64,000 nt of DNA from Silene conica (GCA_029255685.2 CM055318.2:32476001-32540000); one strand, 5' to 3'; positions 12,505 to 23,923 are shown, counted from the stretch's first letter. Notes: generated from the letters alone by a model not told the origin. A program made the numbers and translations.

Positions 12505-13032
12505 TAGCGGTGAGCAAAACTCGGTCCAGACCGGAAAAAGGACCGAACCGGACCGTTCGGTCCAGACCGAACCCGGACCGGTTGAGTTTCGGTCTGGTCG
12601 TAGGTCCAACAATTTATGTTGTTCGGGTTTCGGTCCGGTCCGGTCCAAAACCGAAAATTTTCGGTCCAGACCGATAGGACCGAATTGAGTCAAAATTGTG
12701 ATTATTGAACTCTTGACTTCTGAATTCTAAAGTTGTTTAATGTGTTATTTTGACTAGTTATTACTTATGCGTTCTTCTGCGTGATGTGGAAAGTAGTACA
12801 AATTAGAGTATGCGTTTTTATTCAAGACTTTTATTGTAAGTTAAATAAGAAAATTTGATCAAATAGAATATCGGTCCAAATGGTCCGGTCTCGGGTTGGT
12901 CCGGTTTTTACCGGTCCGGTCCGTCCAGGACCGGTTCTTTATAGGTCCGGTCTTCGGTCCCCAATTTAGTAGAATTCGGTTTCGGGTTCGGTCCGGTCCG
13001 GTCCGGTTCTGGACCTATGCTCAGCCCTACAA
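12505..13032. mobile_element. hAT-type MITE inserted in pol of A
   Basis: About 528 bp with imperfect terminal inverted repeats. The left end is TAGCGGTGAGCAAAACTCGG; the right end, read inverted, is TAGGGCTGAGCATAGGTCC. It is flanked by near-identical 8-bp duplications: ATCCCCGA (12497-12504) and TTCCCCGA (13033-13040). The subterminal regions are dense in GGTCCGGT and its complement; the middle is AT-rich. No transposase ORF. The 8-bp duplication and GTGAGCA termini fit hAT. Confidence 0.85.
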
Positions 13033-13040
13033 TTCCCCGA

Positions 13041-14232
13041 GGAGTTGGAGGCTAGAGATAGGAGAAAATTGAAGGTGGATGCTAGGAGATACTTTTGGGA
13101 TGATCCTTACCTATTCAAAAAGTGTGGGGATGGACTCTTGAGGAGATGCGTGTCCAAAGAAGAGGGGCTTGAAATAGTGGATAGGCTTCACAACTCCGCC
13201 TATGGAGGACACTTGGCTACTTCACGGACTATAGCCAAGGTTCTCCAAGGAGGTTTCTTTTGGCCTTCTATGTTCAAAGACATTCACGATGTAGTTAGAT
13301 CTTGTGACGCTTGTCAAAGGTCGGGCAACATTGGTAAGAGGAATGAGATGCCTCTCAGGACTATCTTGGAGATTGAGCTATTTGATTGTTGGGGGATTGA
13401 CTTTATGAGACCTTTCCCCAATTCTTGCGGGAATGAATACATCTTGGTGGCCGTGGACTACGTCTCGAAGTGGATAGAAGCGGTTGCCTCCCCCACCAAT
13501 GACTCTAAGGTAGTTGTGAAACTCTTCAAAACCATAATCTTTCCCCATTTCGGAGTACCCCGAATTGTGATTAGTGATGGAGGTTCTCACTTCCGGAAAC
13601 ACACATTCAAGGCCCTTCTAGCCTCTTATGGAGTGACCCAAAAGGTAGCACTTGGCTACCACCCTCAAACTAGTGGGCAAGTGGAGGTTTCAAATCGTCA
13701 AATCAAGGCTATCTTATGGGCTCTAAGGACGGCTTACAAGACACCAATAGGAATGATTACCTACAAGCTTGTGTACGGGAAAGCATGCCACCTACCGGTG
13801 GAGCTTGAGAACAAGGCTTGGTGGGCCTTGAAGGAGATGAATTTCGACTTAGATTTGGCCTGGGAGAAAAGATTCTTGCGAATGAGTGAGCTTGAAGAGC
13901 TTAGATTTGAGGCATATAAGAGTTCAAAACTCTACAAAGAGCAAACCAAGAAGTGGCATGATGCCAAGTTGATGAAGAAGAATGTAAGCATAGGAGAACT
14001 TGTTCTCCTTTTCAATTCAAGGGTTAAGAATTTCCCAGGAAAGCTTAGGTCAAGATGGTCCGGTCCCTTCAAAGTAATGGACATTTCACCTCAAGGGGCT
14101 TTTGAACTTTGGAGTGAAGGCGGTGACACCTTCAAAGTCAACGGACATCGGATAAAACATTATTACCAAGGAGATTCAAAAGGTACGGTAGAAGTGATTG
14201 ACCTTGGGGACCCACTCCCCGAGGAGAATTGA
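13041..14232 (+). pseudogene. int: Integrase of A, with internal deletion
   Basis: Catalyses insertion of the cDNA in active relatives. The N-terminal HHCC zinc-binding module (LHNSAYGGHL...SCDACQRSG) is at about 13186-13325. The catalytic core shows WGIDFMRPF (first Asp), VISDGGSHF (second Asp) and SGQVEVSNRQ (Glu). Directly after the Glu helix the sequence jumps from NRQIKAI to LWALRTAYKTPIG, so about 20 residues normally present are missing, in frame. The C-terminal KLRSRWSGPFKV segment follows. The frame is open to 14232, but the shortened core is unlikely to fold normally. Confidence 0.88.
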
Positions 14233-15163
14233 TTTTAAAGGAGATTGTTCGTGTAAGGTTTGGTGGAGTCACTTAATAACCACTGTTTGTAAGTATTAGC
14301 TTCCTTTCTTTCATGTAGTTTGCATTTTTAGTTCGATTTTTAATTTGATTTCTAGCTTGCATGAGAGATTTGGAAGTGTTGGTTACTTGTTTTTGGTTAA
14401 TTCTTGAGTAGAGTCGGAGGATGTTAGGCAAAAATGTTGTTTGCAAAATCGATTTTTATGTTCAAGTAAATTATTTTTCGAAATTGTGTACAGGTACTCC
14501 CAGCCGGTGGACCGGCTGACGGTCCCATACCGGCTAAGAGTACCTGGACACATTTCTGTTTTTGATGGTTTATTTGGCAGATTTCAGATTTTGCACTCCC
14601 AGCCTGCACCACACCGGCGGCCGGTCAACCGACTTAAAGGCATGTTACTTATTCAAATTGACGAAAATCCAAGGAGATTGATTCTTAGCCGGTAGGCCGG
14701 CAGCCGGTCCACCGGCTAAGAATCATGAGGTGTGCCCAAGTATGAAGAAAAAGGAAGAGAAGAAGGATTCCCAACCGGTCGGCCGGCAGCTGGTCCGCCG
14801 GCTGGGAGTTTTTGTAAGTTAAGTTGAAGAAGAAGAGAAGACTGAAGGGATGAATTGAAGACCGACTCTGAGCCGGTCGGCCGGCTCAGAATCAGATGAC
14901 ATTAAAAAAAATTTCGATAAAATTCAAAATTCAAACCCTAGCTTTTAGCCGGTAAACCGGCGGCCGGTTCCAGTCCGGCTGAAAAGCATCTGTTCGCGAA
15001 TTTATATACCCGTCAACCTCCATTTCTCCTCATTTCATTCTCATTTCTTCTTCTTTCTTTCTTATTTCCCCCTTCTCTCTTACATTCCCAACCTACAAAA
15101 ACTCCACAAAACACCCCAAATCAAACCCCTTTCAACCCCTCATCAAATCCATTCAATTTTACC
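14233..15163 (+). other. Non-coding spacer of A carrying GCCGG hairpin cassettes
   Basis: No supported gene. It holds about six blocks built around AGCCGGT...ACCGGCT at about 14490-14550, 14595-14635, 14680-14725, 14768-14810, 14868-14893 and 14940-14985. Flanks differ from block to block but are complementary within a block: GATTCTTA/TAAGAATC, TCTGA/TCAGA, GCTTTT/AAAAGC and CAGGTACTC/GAGTACCTG. A pyrimidine-rich leader (15020-15160) precedes the next ORF. Confidence 0.8.
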
Positions 15164-16169
15164 ATGTCAGGAAGGACCGAGAGAAGATCAAAATCGAGAC
15201 ATGACCCGGCGGTGGAACAAGAAGTGCAAAATGTGCTTGATAGCAGCTATATTGGTCCTGATCCGGACTTTCCCAGCCTCCAATTCGCCACTATCCAACA
15301 AAAAGGATGCCTTGGGGTGGATCAAATATAAACCCAATGATCGGAAAGAGTATTGGCAGATTCGCGTCAACAACAAGTTCAGAAATTCCGTGCTTTAGCC
15401 TAACACCGATAGGATGAGGGTAGTGCCCGGGAACACCTCCTAACTTCTTGACATTGAGGTCGACCCAGATGAGCTCCCTCCTGATCAGCGTCCTCCCAGA
15501 GTTTATACCCGAGATAGGATCGGTACTACCACCTCCGACCTCCAATTTCAGCAGCCCTTAGTAGATATGCCTCCTTTTCAGAGTGGTCCTACATTCTTCC
15601 AGGGCTCCACCTCCAGTTCCGTTCCTCCTCCTCAGCCTTTGCCTTTACACCAGGACCTCATTGATTTCATGGCCCGTGTTGATTTGGGTATGAAGACGGC
15701 GGCAGGCCTTGCAGATGAGCGCCAAGCATTGGCGGATGAGCGCCATCGGGATTTGACTTATAGTCTTGATTACTTGTACCACGATCAGGCCTATGGGACC
15801 TTTCCTAGTTATGACCAGTCTGTTCGCCAGGGGTATCATCATGCGGCCGGTGGTCATCCTTCTTACTACCTGCCTCCGGAGGGTGGTTAGGTTCCCCCCG
15901 AAGGGCGTTTTTACGGGGAGATTAATGTTACCCCGGGCTACTTCTCTAGCCCGATATTTCCCCCAAATTTCCGTGGGGCTGGGAACTCAGGCCCTCGCCC
16001 TCAAGGGCATCCTTCTCCCCGTGGCATGGTAGGTGACCCCGGAGCTAGTGGCTCGCATGCTTCCCCCTTTCGTGATGTAGTGAACAACCCGGATGATTAC
16101 ATGGTAGTAGATGGCAATGTAGATGGAGATGGCAATGGAGACGAAGATGGTGATGAGGATGATGAGTGA
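15164..16169 (+). pseudogene. Third ORF of A (envelope-position ORF of Athila elements), degenerate
   Basis: Starts at ATG 15164 (MSGRTERRSKSRHDPAVEQE), stops near 15330 and changes frame. It then reads with a few stops to TGA 16167-16169. The middle (15567-15890) is rich in Pro, Gln and Tyr, with a repeated LADERQALADERH motif. A TAG at 15888-15890 is followed in the same frame by Gly/Pro-rich sequence and an acidic tail of Asp, Glu and Gly. Position and shape match the extra ORF between integrase and the 3' LTR of Athila-type elements. No transmembrane or fusion segment is visible, so an envelope function is not supported here. Confidence 0.6.
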
Positions 16170-16752
16170 TTTTGGTTACTTTTTGTCACAAAAATCACCC
16201 CCTTTATTTCCTTGTGTGTTGAGTGTCACCCGTGAGAGTCGGTACTTAGGGTTCTTTTATCGGTTATGGGTCTTGCATGTACTCGAATCATGTGTGCGTC
16301 GTGTCATTCTTGGAAGTATAGCTTAGTACTTCCGTTTACCCGCCTTGAATTAGTTTCTTGGTCTTTGGTGATGTCATTTTTGGTTGCTTGAGCTTGATTT
16401 AGGGGTTTGACACCGTGGTTAGACTTTGAGTCGGCATCCTCCGCTATAGACCTCCCTTGTTTAGTTTTTCAAAACCCCGCTTGGATGAGGCAAGCGGTTG
16501 CCTTTCCCTTTTTCCCGATGCATGTTGCTTGTTTATACGTGTTATGTTTTTACTTGTTGGCATCAATAATTTTGTAGCAAGACCAAACTTGCCTTGCAAT
16601 AGGGCGTTCTCCCTCATGAATGTCAAATTGTGAGTTGGAAGGGCTACGGGTGTCGCTAAACCCGATTCGGCTTCTAGTTAGCTTAGTTAGTTTGTTTCAT
16701 GTTTCTAATAAGGGTTATATAGCTTCTTGATCTCTTACTCGAGGACGAGTAA
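16170..16752 (+). other. 3' untranslated region of A
   Basis: No coding signal. It ends in the Athila-style tail CTCGAGGACGAGTAAGG that leads into the polypurine tract. Confidence 0.65.
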
Positions 16753-16772
16753 GGTTTAAGTGTGGGGAATTC
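16753..16772 (+). promoter_or_regulatory. Polypurine tract of A
   Basis: The purine-rich AAGTGTGGGGAATTC run directly before the 3' LTR is the expected plus-strand primer site. The same motif occurs before the 3' LTR of C. Confidence 0.75.
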
Positions 16773-18464
16773 TGATGAGCTCTATTTTGGTCTTGTTTTT
16801 CATTGTATATTCTTCATTTTCGGTCCCGATTTGACCTCGTTTTGCGTACCGTTCATTGATTTTACGTCCATTTCCCTTACTATTCCTATATGGTTCCCAT
16901 GTTGTAGGTATTGTGGCGAGAATGAAGAAGCGGAGGCAAACGAGATGATTTTTGGAGCAAAATGAGAAGAAAATGCAAGAAATCACTCCAGGCCCTCCCA
17001 GCCGGCGGCCGGTAGGCCGACTGGGGATCTTGACTTGACTTTTGGACGAAAAATGAAGAAAGTTACAGGCCTTGAAATTTGATCCTAAGCCGGTGCCCAA
17101 CCGGCAGCCGGTAGGCCGGCTGGGGAGCACTTCCATACTTAGCCAATTTCGAGATTTGAAGAATTCATGTTTTGGGCAGATCTATAAGAAAAGACTCCCA
17201 GCCGGTGGCCAACCGGCAGCCGGTCCACCGGCTGGTGGTACCTGTACAAGGAAGAAAAAGAAGCAAAAGTCAGAAATCTCATATCAGGCTCCCAGCCGGT
17301 GGCCAACCGGCAGCCGGCCCACCGGCTGGCTGTAGCTGGGTTGATCAAAACAATGAGGAAGAAGTCAGAAGTTTGCAAAAGGACTCCCAGCCGGTCCACC
17401 ACCGGCAGCCGGTTGACCGGCTGAAAGTCAAATTTCAGAATTTCGCACACTATATAAACCCGCACTTAGTCTATTATTTTTTACGCAACATTTGAGATAT
17501 TTTCATACTTATTTTAGGGTTTTTACTGCTCCATTCATATACACTTAGCCATCAAAACTTTCTTAAAAACTTTAATTTTTCCTTAGTTTTCATTTTAATC
17601 TTGTAGTTCTTGATAATCCTTCCTTAGTCACTCTCCTAGTTATTGTTCTTAGCAATTGTTCTAGGTTTTTGGTTGTAATTTGGAGGGTTTGAGAAGACTC
17701 TTCTTTTGTAATCAAAGCTCTTCACTTTAATCAAGTTGATGGTATAATCTTTCCTCTCTTTACTTAGTTATTTAATTTGTTTAAGTTTTCCTTGTTCATT
17801 TGCTTACTTTTATCATCATACAACATGTTTAGCATTAATTCCTCATTTGTTCATGTTTCCTTCTTAATCATGTGTGAGTAGTTTCATTCTAGGGTTAGGG
17901 GTTTGCTTGGGTAGTTAGTATCCATGAAACATGCTTAGGGTTAGTCTTGTTTTGCCTCTTTGGTTGAGTTTTCACATCATGCATGTTACCTGTTCGACGA
18001 ATTGCCTCAACGACGGTTGGGTATTAGTCTTCGCTTTGTTTGCTTTAGACGATGGTCTTGAGTTTCATGAGCATGTTTATGTGTTAGGTTAGCTTTGTTT
18101 GTAGCGAAAGCTAGAACAAGTCTTGACCTTAGGGTAGTTGACTTGAGAGAAGAGACGACCCTAGACTTACCATAGAAGTAACACGAGACCGTTATCTTAT
18201 GTTTGGTTACCGACTTACCTAAGTGACCCCCGACACCCTAGTTCTCCTTATCATCAATCTAATCTTAGCATTATTGTTCTTATTTGCCTTTAGTTGTTAG
18301 TCTTTTCACAAACCAACCTATTACCCCCGACCTAGGCTTTAATTAGAACCTAACTAATCAATTTCCCCACTATCTTCGCGTTCGACCCCGAACTTAATAC
18401 TACTTACTTTCGGGTTTAAAAATCTTGTTTGATGACCGGTAGTGACGGCAAATTCCGGCCATCA
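16773..18464 (+). repeat. 3' LTR of A, full length (1692 bp)
   Basis: The uninterrupted LTR, TGATGAGC to GGCCATCA. GCCGG hairpin blocks occupy about 16995-17430, followed by a likely TATA motif (ACTATATAAACC, about 17449). That places the hairpins just upstream of, or at, the transcription start. Confidence 0.9.
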
Positions 18465-18469
18465 GGTAT

Positions 18470-19480
18470 ACGAGACATGGGGGCTGGGATATGTGTTTAG
18501 GGTTAGGGTAGTGCGTGTAGAAGGGTTACAACGAGGTAAGAAGGCTGTCGACATAAGAGTAGGGTGAATGTTTGGGTTGTGATAACGTGTAACATAGGTT
18601 AGCCCAATTATCTTATTACTCGGCCCATCATGCATCTCGAGACATTCTAACACGTTCCCGACTCATAAGTTAAAGTTACCGAGCATATAAATCTAACTAT
18701 ACTAATTAAATTATATTATGAATAAATTAATAATAACTCCCTTTTAAAATTTAGTTTTCTAAAATTACTCCCTTATATAATTGTTTTCTAAAATTACTCC
18801 CTTAAAATGTATTTTTATCAAAAATTGCTTCAAAACTCTAATTCAAGTGACTTATTTTACAAGTTTATGAATTGATTCCGTTTGTAACAAAGCCAATTTA
18901 TACTTTTATAGGCATAAGAATGTAGAATAAGTTTAAAAACATACAAAATACATAATCTAAATTGGAATTTTGAAGCAATTTTTAATAAAAGTGCATCTTA
19001 AGGGAGTAATTTTAGAAAAAAATTATATAAGGGAGTAATTTTAAAACACCCTATTTTAAAAGGGATTTATTTTTAATTTACTTATATTATTTAGTATTAG
19101 AAAATATATTAATTAAATTAATTGTAAGAGTATAAATTTACTAGCACTTACATAAGAATATATACAAATTAGAATTTAATTACAATTATGACTTAAATAA
19201 ACCAAAATAGAATTAAGTATAGATGAGTAATAAATACATAATAGGAAATATATTTAATTATAAAATATATTATCATAATTTAAAGAAATACAAATGAATT
19301 GCCATTTTATGAAATACTCATCAAATATCAAATTGTTATGAAATACGAAATAATTATAGAAATATAATTTATAAAACAATAAAAGTTTACGTAAAATACT
19401 TTATAAACAATTCTTTTGAAACACGTGTGTAAAACAGGGTTTGACTGCCGTTGAACGAGGCTAACATACGGGGTATTACA
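18470..19480 (-). mobile_element. Chromovirus LTR 'F', proximal half
   Basis: Continuation of LTR F after the GGTAT duplication. It ends GGGTATTACA at 19480, which is TGTAATACCC read as the LTR start on the minus strand. 19226-19480 is closely repeated at 22326-22582. Interrupted by the MITE at 18737-19065. Confidence 0.75.
18737..19065. mobile_element. MITE with repeat-bearing inverted arms
   Basis: 329 bp, with inverted arms of about 110 bp starting CTCCCTTTTAAAAT. Each arm contains two direct copies of a motif like TCTAAAATTACTCCCTTA, so the whole folds into a hairpin. No ORF. The target duplication is ambiguous in AT-rich flanks, so the superfamily is not assigned. Confidence 0.8.
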
Positions 19481-19631
19481 ATCTTCCCTCCTTAAAATGA
19501 AATTCGTCCCGAAGTTCGCCACCCTGTACCGATAACGAAACATATAACAAGCATGAAACAATCACAAGTAGCACTTATATAGGCTTCAAAACGCGAAATG
19601 TTACATTCTACCTAATACCCGTCAGTATGGG
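19481..19631 (-). other. Internal-region remnant of element F with polypurine tract
   Basis: Read on the minus strand: a short tail ending in TTCGGGACGAATTTC, then AAGGAGGGAAGAT immediately before TGTAATACCC. This is the standard 3' end of chromovirus internal regions, so the 678-19480 LTR is a 3' LTR on the minus strand. The rest of the internal region is gone. Confidence 0.75.
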
Positions 19632-20753
19632 TGTCAAAGATAAAATTTATAGTACCGAACTAAGACTAACATAAGCTAGTGGAAGTACGGGTCGAACCAC
19701 AAGGAGGAAGGGAGATATTAATTGTTCTAATCTTTAGTCTACGGTCAAAAGAGGGTTTTGTTCGTTTGTTTTGAACTAGAGCTAATAAAGAAGATGATAA
19801 AAGCAAAGCAAAAACTGAAAATAAGGATGTAAACAAGTGATAAAAGGATGCTAGGATGCTCAGGTTGCTATAGCTACGATGGCGAATAATTAAGGTAAGT
19901 TCGTATTGCAGTCGCGTAGAGGGGTATAACAAGTCCTTTCGGTCCGAGTTAACTAGTAGCTCCTTTCGGCCTATGCTACTAGTCCCTAGGTCTCACTAAT
20001 GCCAGTTGTCAACATGATTGGTGATTCCTAAAATCTAAGTCACATACCTTTCGATCTTAGTAACTCAATTGTCTTAAACCATTAACTAATGTCCTTCCCT
20101 ATCTCTCGATCCATGGGTTGGTCATTACTAAACATCTAACAAGTATCCTCTTGGTCTCATTGAAAGATATTGCACTTAACGTGGTAAAATAGTTATGATC
20201 AGACGCAAAATCAGTCGACCGACCAGCTATTCCAGTCGATCGACCAACCCACTCAGTCGATCGACCAGAGAAGCCAGTCGGTCGACCAAGCACAGCTACG
20301 GGTTTACCCTAAACTATGCCATCTACGCTATAGGTCGCTTACATCCTTACATGTGAAGTTTAGCTACTCATACTATTGGTAAAAACAGAAACTATAATGA
20401 TAATAACAACAGGAAACATGATTATAGCAAGAAAACAATATTATGGATGAATGAATAACGGCTTTGGGATTCTAACTAGCAAGACTAATCTATTAAAACT
20501 GTAAATAATACTAGAATTTGGAATAAAGATTACCGTAAACAAGCAATGAATGAGAACAGAAGGATGAACTTTATTGAAAATCCGTGGAAACAGAAAGTTT
20601 ATGCAAAACTAGAAGAAAACCAAAACCCTAAATTATAAACTAAGTAAAACTAGATGCTAACTAGATGATTCAAACTGAGGAAGGGGTATCACGTTATATA
20701 GACATCTCGCAAAACCCTTCCTCAAAACCCTAAACACGATTATGGGATTAAAC

Positions 20754-21547
20754 AACAACAACAACAACAAAATCAGAGCCTTAGTCCCAAAATGTTTTGG
20801 GGTCAACTGACATGAATCATCCCTTGGAACCGTCATGAGTGAACTCTCATCTCAACAAGAGAAAAAAGAGGGAAAAGAAAAAAACGGAAGTGGAGTGAAA
20901 CAAAAAAAAATGGAAGGCAAAGGGGTTTTATAAATTTTAAATCGAACTTATCACATGTATAAAAACCAAAAAAAAAAAATCAAGAATAAAGTTTAAAGTG
21001 ATTTTGAGAAACGAAGTAAAAATTAAAATAAGAGTTTTGGAGGAAAAAGTGTAACAAATCCAAACATAAATTTTTTTTTTTTTTTTTAGAAAACTTAATA
21101 AAAACATCAAAGGCTAGAAGTCCACATGTATCATATCCCTCCATAGTGCCCTCTCCATCACCATCCCCTCCTGAAGCCCGAGAAATCTCATATCGTGTTC
21201 AATCACTCTTCTCCAAGTTTGTTTAGGTCTCCCTCTACCCCTAGCAACCGTTTCGGCACCCCAGGTCTCCAACCTCCTAACCGATGCGTCCATAGGTCTC
21301 CTTCTCACATGGCCAAACCATCTTAGTCGGTTTTCCATCATCTTGTCCTCTATTGGGGCCACTTTTACCTTCTCTCTAATCACCTCATTCCTTAACCGGT
21401 CTTTCCTTGTATGGCCGCACATCCACCTCAACATACGCATCTCTGCCACACTCATCTTATGAATGTGACACTGCTTCACGACCCAACACTCCGAGCCGTA
21501 AAGTAAGGCCGGTCTAATTGTGGTACGATAAAATTTCGATTATGGGA
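20754..21547 (-). mobile_element. 5'-truncated RTE-like LINE
   Basis: The minus-strand element ends in TTGTTGTTGTTGTT repeats (plus strand AACAACAAC at 20752 onward), preceded by CCCCAAAACATTTTGGGAC. It is flanked by the 14-bp duplication TTATGGGATTAAAC (20740-20753, 21548-21561). Only the last part of the reverse transcriptase ORF is present. Confidence 0.85.
21114..21479 (-). pseudogene. LINE reverse transcriptase, C-terminal fragment
   Basis: A 121-residue fragment with the plant RTE-type tail: EMRMLRWMCGHTRKDR, EKVKVAPIEDKMMENRLRW, FGHVRRRP, GRGRPKQTW and a closing WRDMIHVDF. It is open to a natural stop but lacks the endonuclease and catalytic RT parts. 5' truncation during insertion is typical for LINEs. 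Confidence 0.85.
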
Positions 21548-21682
21548 TTATGGGATTAAACACGTCTTTTAATTTTTCGTCGGAGTGCGTTGAGGTCGAC
21601 TGACCATGCATAGTAGGTGGTCGACCGACCAGCTGTCGGGTCCAGACAAGCTTCTGATCTTTTAATTTGATTTATGAAATCA

Positions 21683-22582
21683 TAACAACACAACGACAAC
21701 AACAACAACATCAACGCAACTTCGTATACACTACTTGCACACCCTATACTTCACGACATCACCGCCACCAACCAAGACACCCACGACCACCACCAACTAT
21801 CCTAAACTCAACTATGTACTACGAACTACCACTACCACGCATTGCACACCACCAGGAGCCACCACATCAACCACCACGATAATTCTAAACAGCCTGCACA
21901 CACGTTATTACTCTGTTTTCCAGCAAATTGTATGTGCACCCCTTTCTTCTCGCGCTGATTCCTCTCACCACCATGCCCCACACTACCCCTAGCTACCACC
22001 GTTGTCACCACTGACTCACTGTGGTTCCAGGGGTTACCCACTCTTACCCTCATCCTCATCTGAACCACCACTACAACCTCCTTAACTTCACTGCTCACAC
22101 ACGACTCTAACCCCCTGTTCTGACTCTACCGTTTTGAACAACCACCACCAACGACATTCCCCACTTATGGCCACCACACCAACACTAGGGTGGTCAACAC
22201 TACACCAGTAACCTTCCACCCACAACCCATATGTAGAAACTACCCCCAAACAGACCCAAAACCCGACACAAAATAGTCGTGAGACCCGCATCCCTGTTTT
22301 TCTGGTTTGAACCCGAAACTACTAGGTGAACAATAAATACATAATAGGAAATATATTTAATTATAAAATATATTATTAAAATTTGAAGAAATAAAAAAGA
22401 ATTGCCATTTTATGAAATACTCATCAAATATCAAATGATTATGAAATACGAAATAATTATGGAAATATAATTTATAAAACAATAACAGTTTTGTAAAATA
22501 GTTTATAAATAATTCTTTTGAAACACGTGTGTAAAACAGGGTTTGACTGCCGTTGACCGAGGCTAACATACGGGGTATTACA
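21683..22582 (-). mobile_element. Second F-type chromovirus LTR piece
   Basis: 21683-22325 matches about 2013-2690 and 22326-22582 matches 19226-19480. The roughly 1.1 kb between these parts in copy F is missing here. It ends GGGTATTACA at 22582, followed by GTCTTC, which resembles the inverted polypurine tract after copy F (ATCTTC). It may therefore be another 3' LTR rather than F's partner. Confidence 0.65.
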
Positions 22583-22588
22583 GTCTTC

Positions 22589-23917
22589 TGATAGACGCAT
22601 TTTATATAGACCTTTTGGGCCTATTTTGCACGTATTTGTCCTTATTTCTTGACTTTTAGCAACCTTTATCCCCCGAATTGTCTACTCAGCTTTGTTTTAT
22701 GCTCATTGCAGATAAATGCCGGAAAGGAAAGGAAAAACGCTCAATCCTTGATAAACAAGTACTCTCAAAGATTTCGGGAAAGAATCGTGTCACGCTAGAA
22801 GTGCAAAAACTCCAAAAAGGGAGCAATCCTCGCCCAAGCACTGTTAATCACTCGATCGAGTCTGATAATCAGTTGATCGAGTGGTTACAGAAGAGAAACC
22901 CCTCGATCGAAGACCATACCCAAGGCCGTCGACCTTTCCCTGCAGAATACTCGATCGAATATTGCTATTCACTCGATCGAGTGAGGAAGAACAAAGATCC
23001 ACTTGATCGAGTAAGGTCGCGGGATTTCAGGAACCGAAGGTTTTTCCAATTAGCATAAAAAGCAAGGCTGAGCAGAAAAGAGACATGACTCGACACACAT
23101 CAGAAAACAGTAGTAGTGTAAACTAGATCTCATTTTATCATTCCTTCTCTTAAAACCCTAATTAGCTAGATTACTGTTGGGGATTTGAATGCAGTTTCTC
23201 ATTCATTTTCCTTCAATCTTGTAATCACGGTATTCTTTTCTTTACAATGTTAATTAATTCATGCTTTTCATTTGTTGTTATTTTATGATGTTGAATCCCT
23301 TTTCCATTGTTCCTATTGTTAATTGCATAAACATGGTTAGCTAGATCTTGTACTAGGATTTAGGGGAACCATGGCTTAGGATATAGTCGTCATAGTGAAT
23401 GTATTAGATTAGGGATTGCATTTAATCATTGCATATAATAGTTTTTGATTGTTTGAGTCGACGCATTCAATTAATTGTATGGATTTCATTGACCTATATC
23501 GAAAGATTGGAATAGGTAGACCGGCAACGAACTTTGGGATGAACTAGCTAGAGCGAAATTTTGTTAGTTTTAATCCTAGGGTGAATAGCGGACCGAAAGG
23601 ACCTTTTCACTACCCATTTCCCGAGTTTAATAAATTATTAATTTCTTCCTTCCACCTTAAGCCATGGTGAACCGAATATTCTAGTATTTCCTTCCTTTAG
23701 TTGATTATCTACTTTTCTTATTTTTGTTTGTTCTTTCTCTTGGAATTTAGACTACAAAACAAACATCAAACCCCCCCCCCCTATTTTTGTTACTTTAGCA
23801 AACTTGTTAGGACTGTTAAGATTCCCTTCTCCCTGTGGAATCGATACCCCACTGCCTCTACTGCATTAGTTTGGGACCGGTTGATTTATTTTTGATAGGG
23901 TTGCGACAGTCGTGTCA
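22589..23917 (+). repeat. 5' LTR of B
   Basis: 1329 bp. Contains an array of TCGATCGA-centred palindromes at about 22850-23015 (several perfect ACTCGATCGAGT copies) upstream of AT-rich U5. A run of C residues lies near 23769. Open frames inside it also occur in the 3' LTR but read through the palindromes; I do not regard them as genes. Confidence 0.88.
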
Positions 23918-23923
23918 AATTTT

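Larger units (their letters stand above)
3091..18464 (+). mobile_element. Athila-like Ty3/gypsy retrotransposon 'A', complete but inactivated
   Basis: It is bounded by LTRs that begin TGATGAGCTC and end in TCA, and by the duplication GGTAT at 3086-3090 and 18465-18469. Order is LTR, tRNA-Asp PBS, gag, protease, RT, RNase H, integrase, a spacer, a third ORF, a GTGTGGGG polypurine tract and LTR. The order and the extra 3' ORF fit the Athila lineage. It is inactive: there are stops in gag, protease and RNase H, frameshifts, an internal integrase deletion, a copia insertion in the 5' LTR and a MITE in pol. Without the insertions it is close to 11.7 kb. Confidence 0.9.
19632..21682 (-). mobile_element. 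Athila-type LTR remnant 'K' (solo or truncated)
   Basis: On the minus strand this reads like an Athila LTR. It has a stretch resembling the U5 segment of B (TCGACCCGTACTTCC near the end) and ends in TTTGACA. It carries four blocks of GTCGATCGAC or close variants at 20208-20285 and two related ones near 21595-21630. No matching duplications flank it (ATGGG versus TAACA), so the ends may be trimmed. Contains the LINE at 20754-21547. Confidence 0.5.

Noticed and set aside
15164-16169. Envelope protein for the third ORF of A
   Set aside because: No signal peptide, fusion peptide or transmembrane segment is visible; kept as an ORF of unknown role in the envelope position.
21667-22098. His/Pro/Thr-rich ORFs (also 1.9-2.6 kb)
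   Set aside because: CCA-rich LTR sequence shared by two F-type copies; no domain, no consistent frame between copies.
21683-22582. 5' LTR partner of F
   Set aside because: The flank after it looks like a polypurine tract, not a TSD; it lacks a 1.1-kb block present in F, and no primer site adjoins it. Treated as a separate piece.
22678-23058. 126-residue ORF, repeated with changes at 29603-29998
   Set aside because: It lies inside both LTRs of B, reads through the palindrome array and has no gag/pol similarity. It recurs only because LTRs are duplicated.
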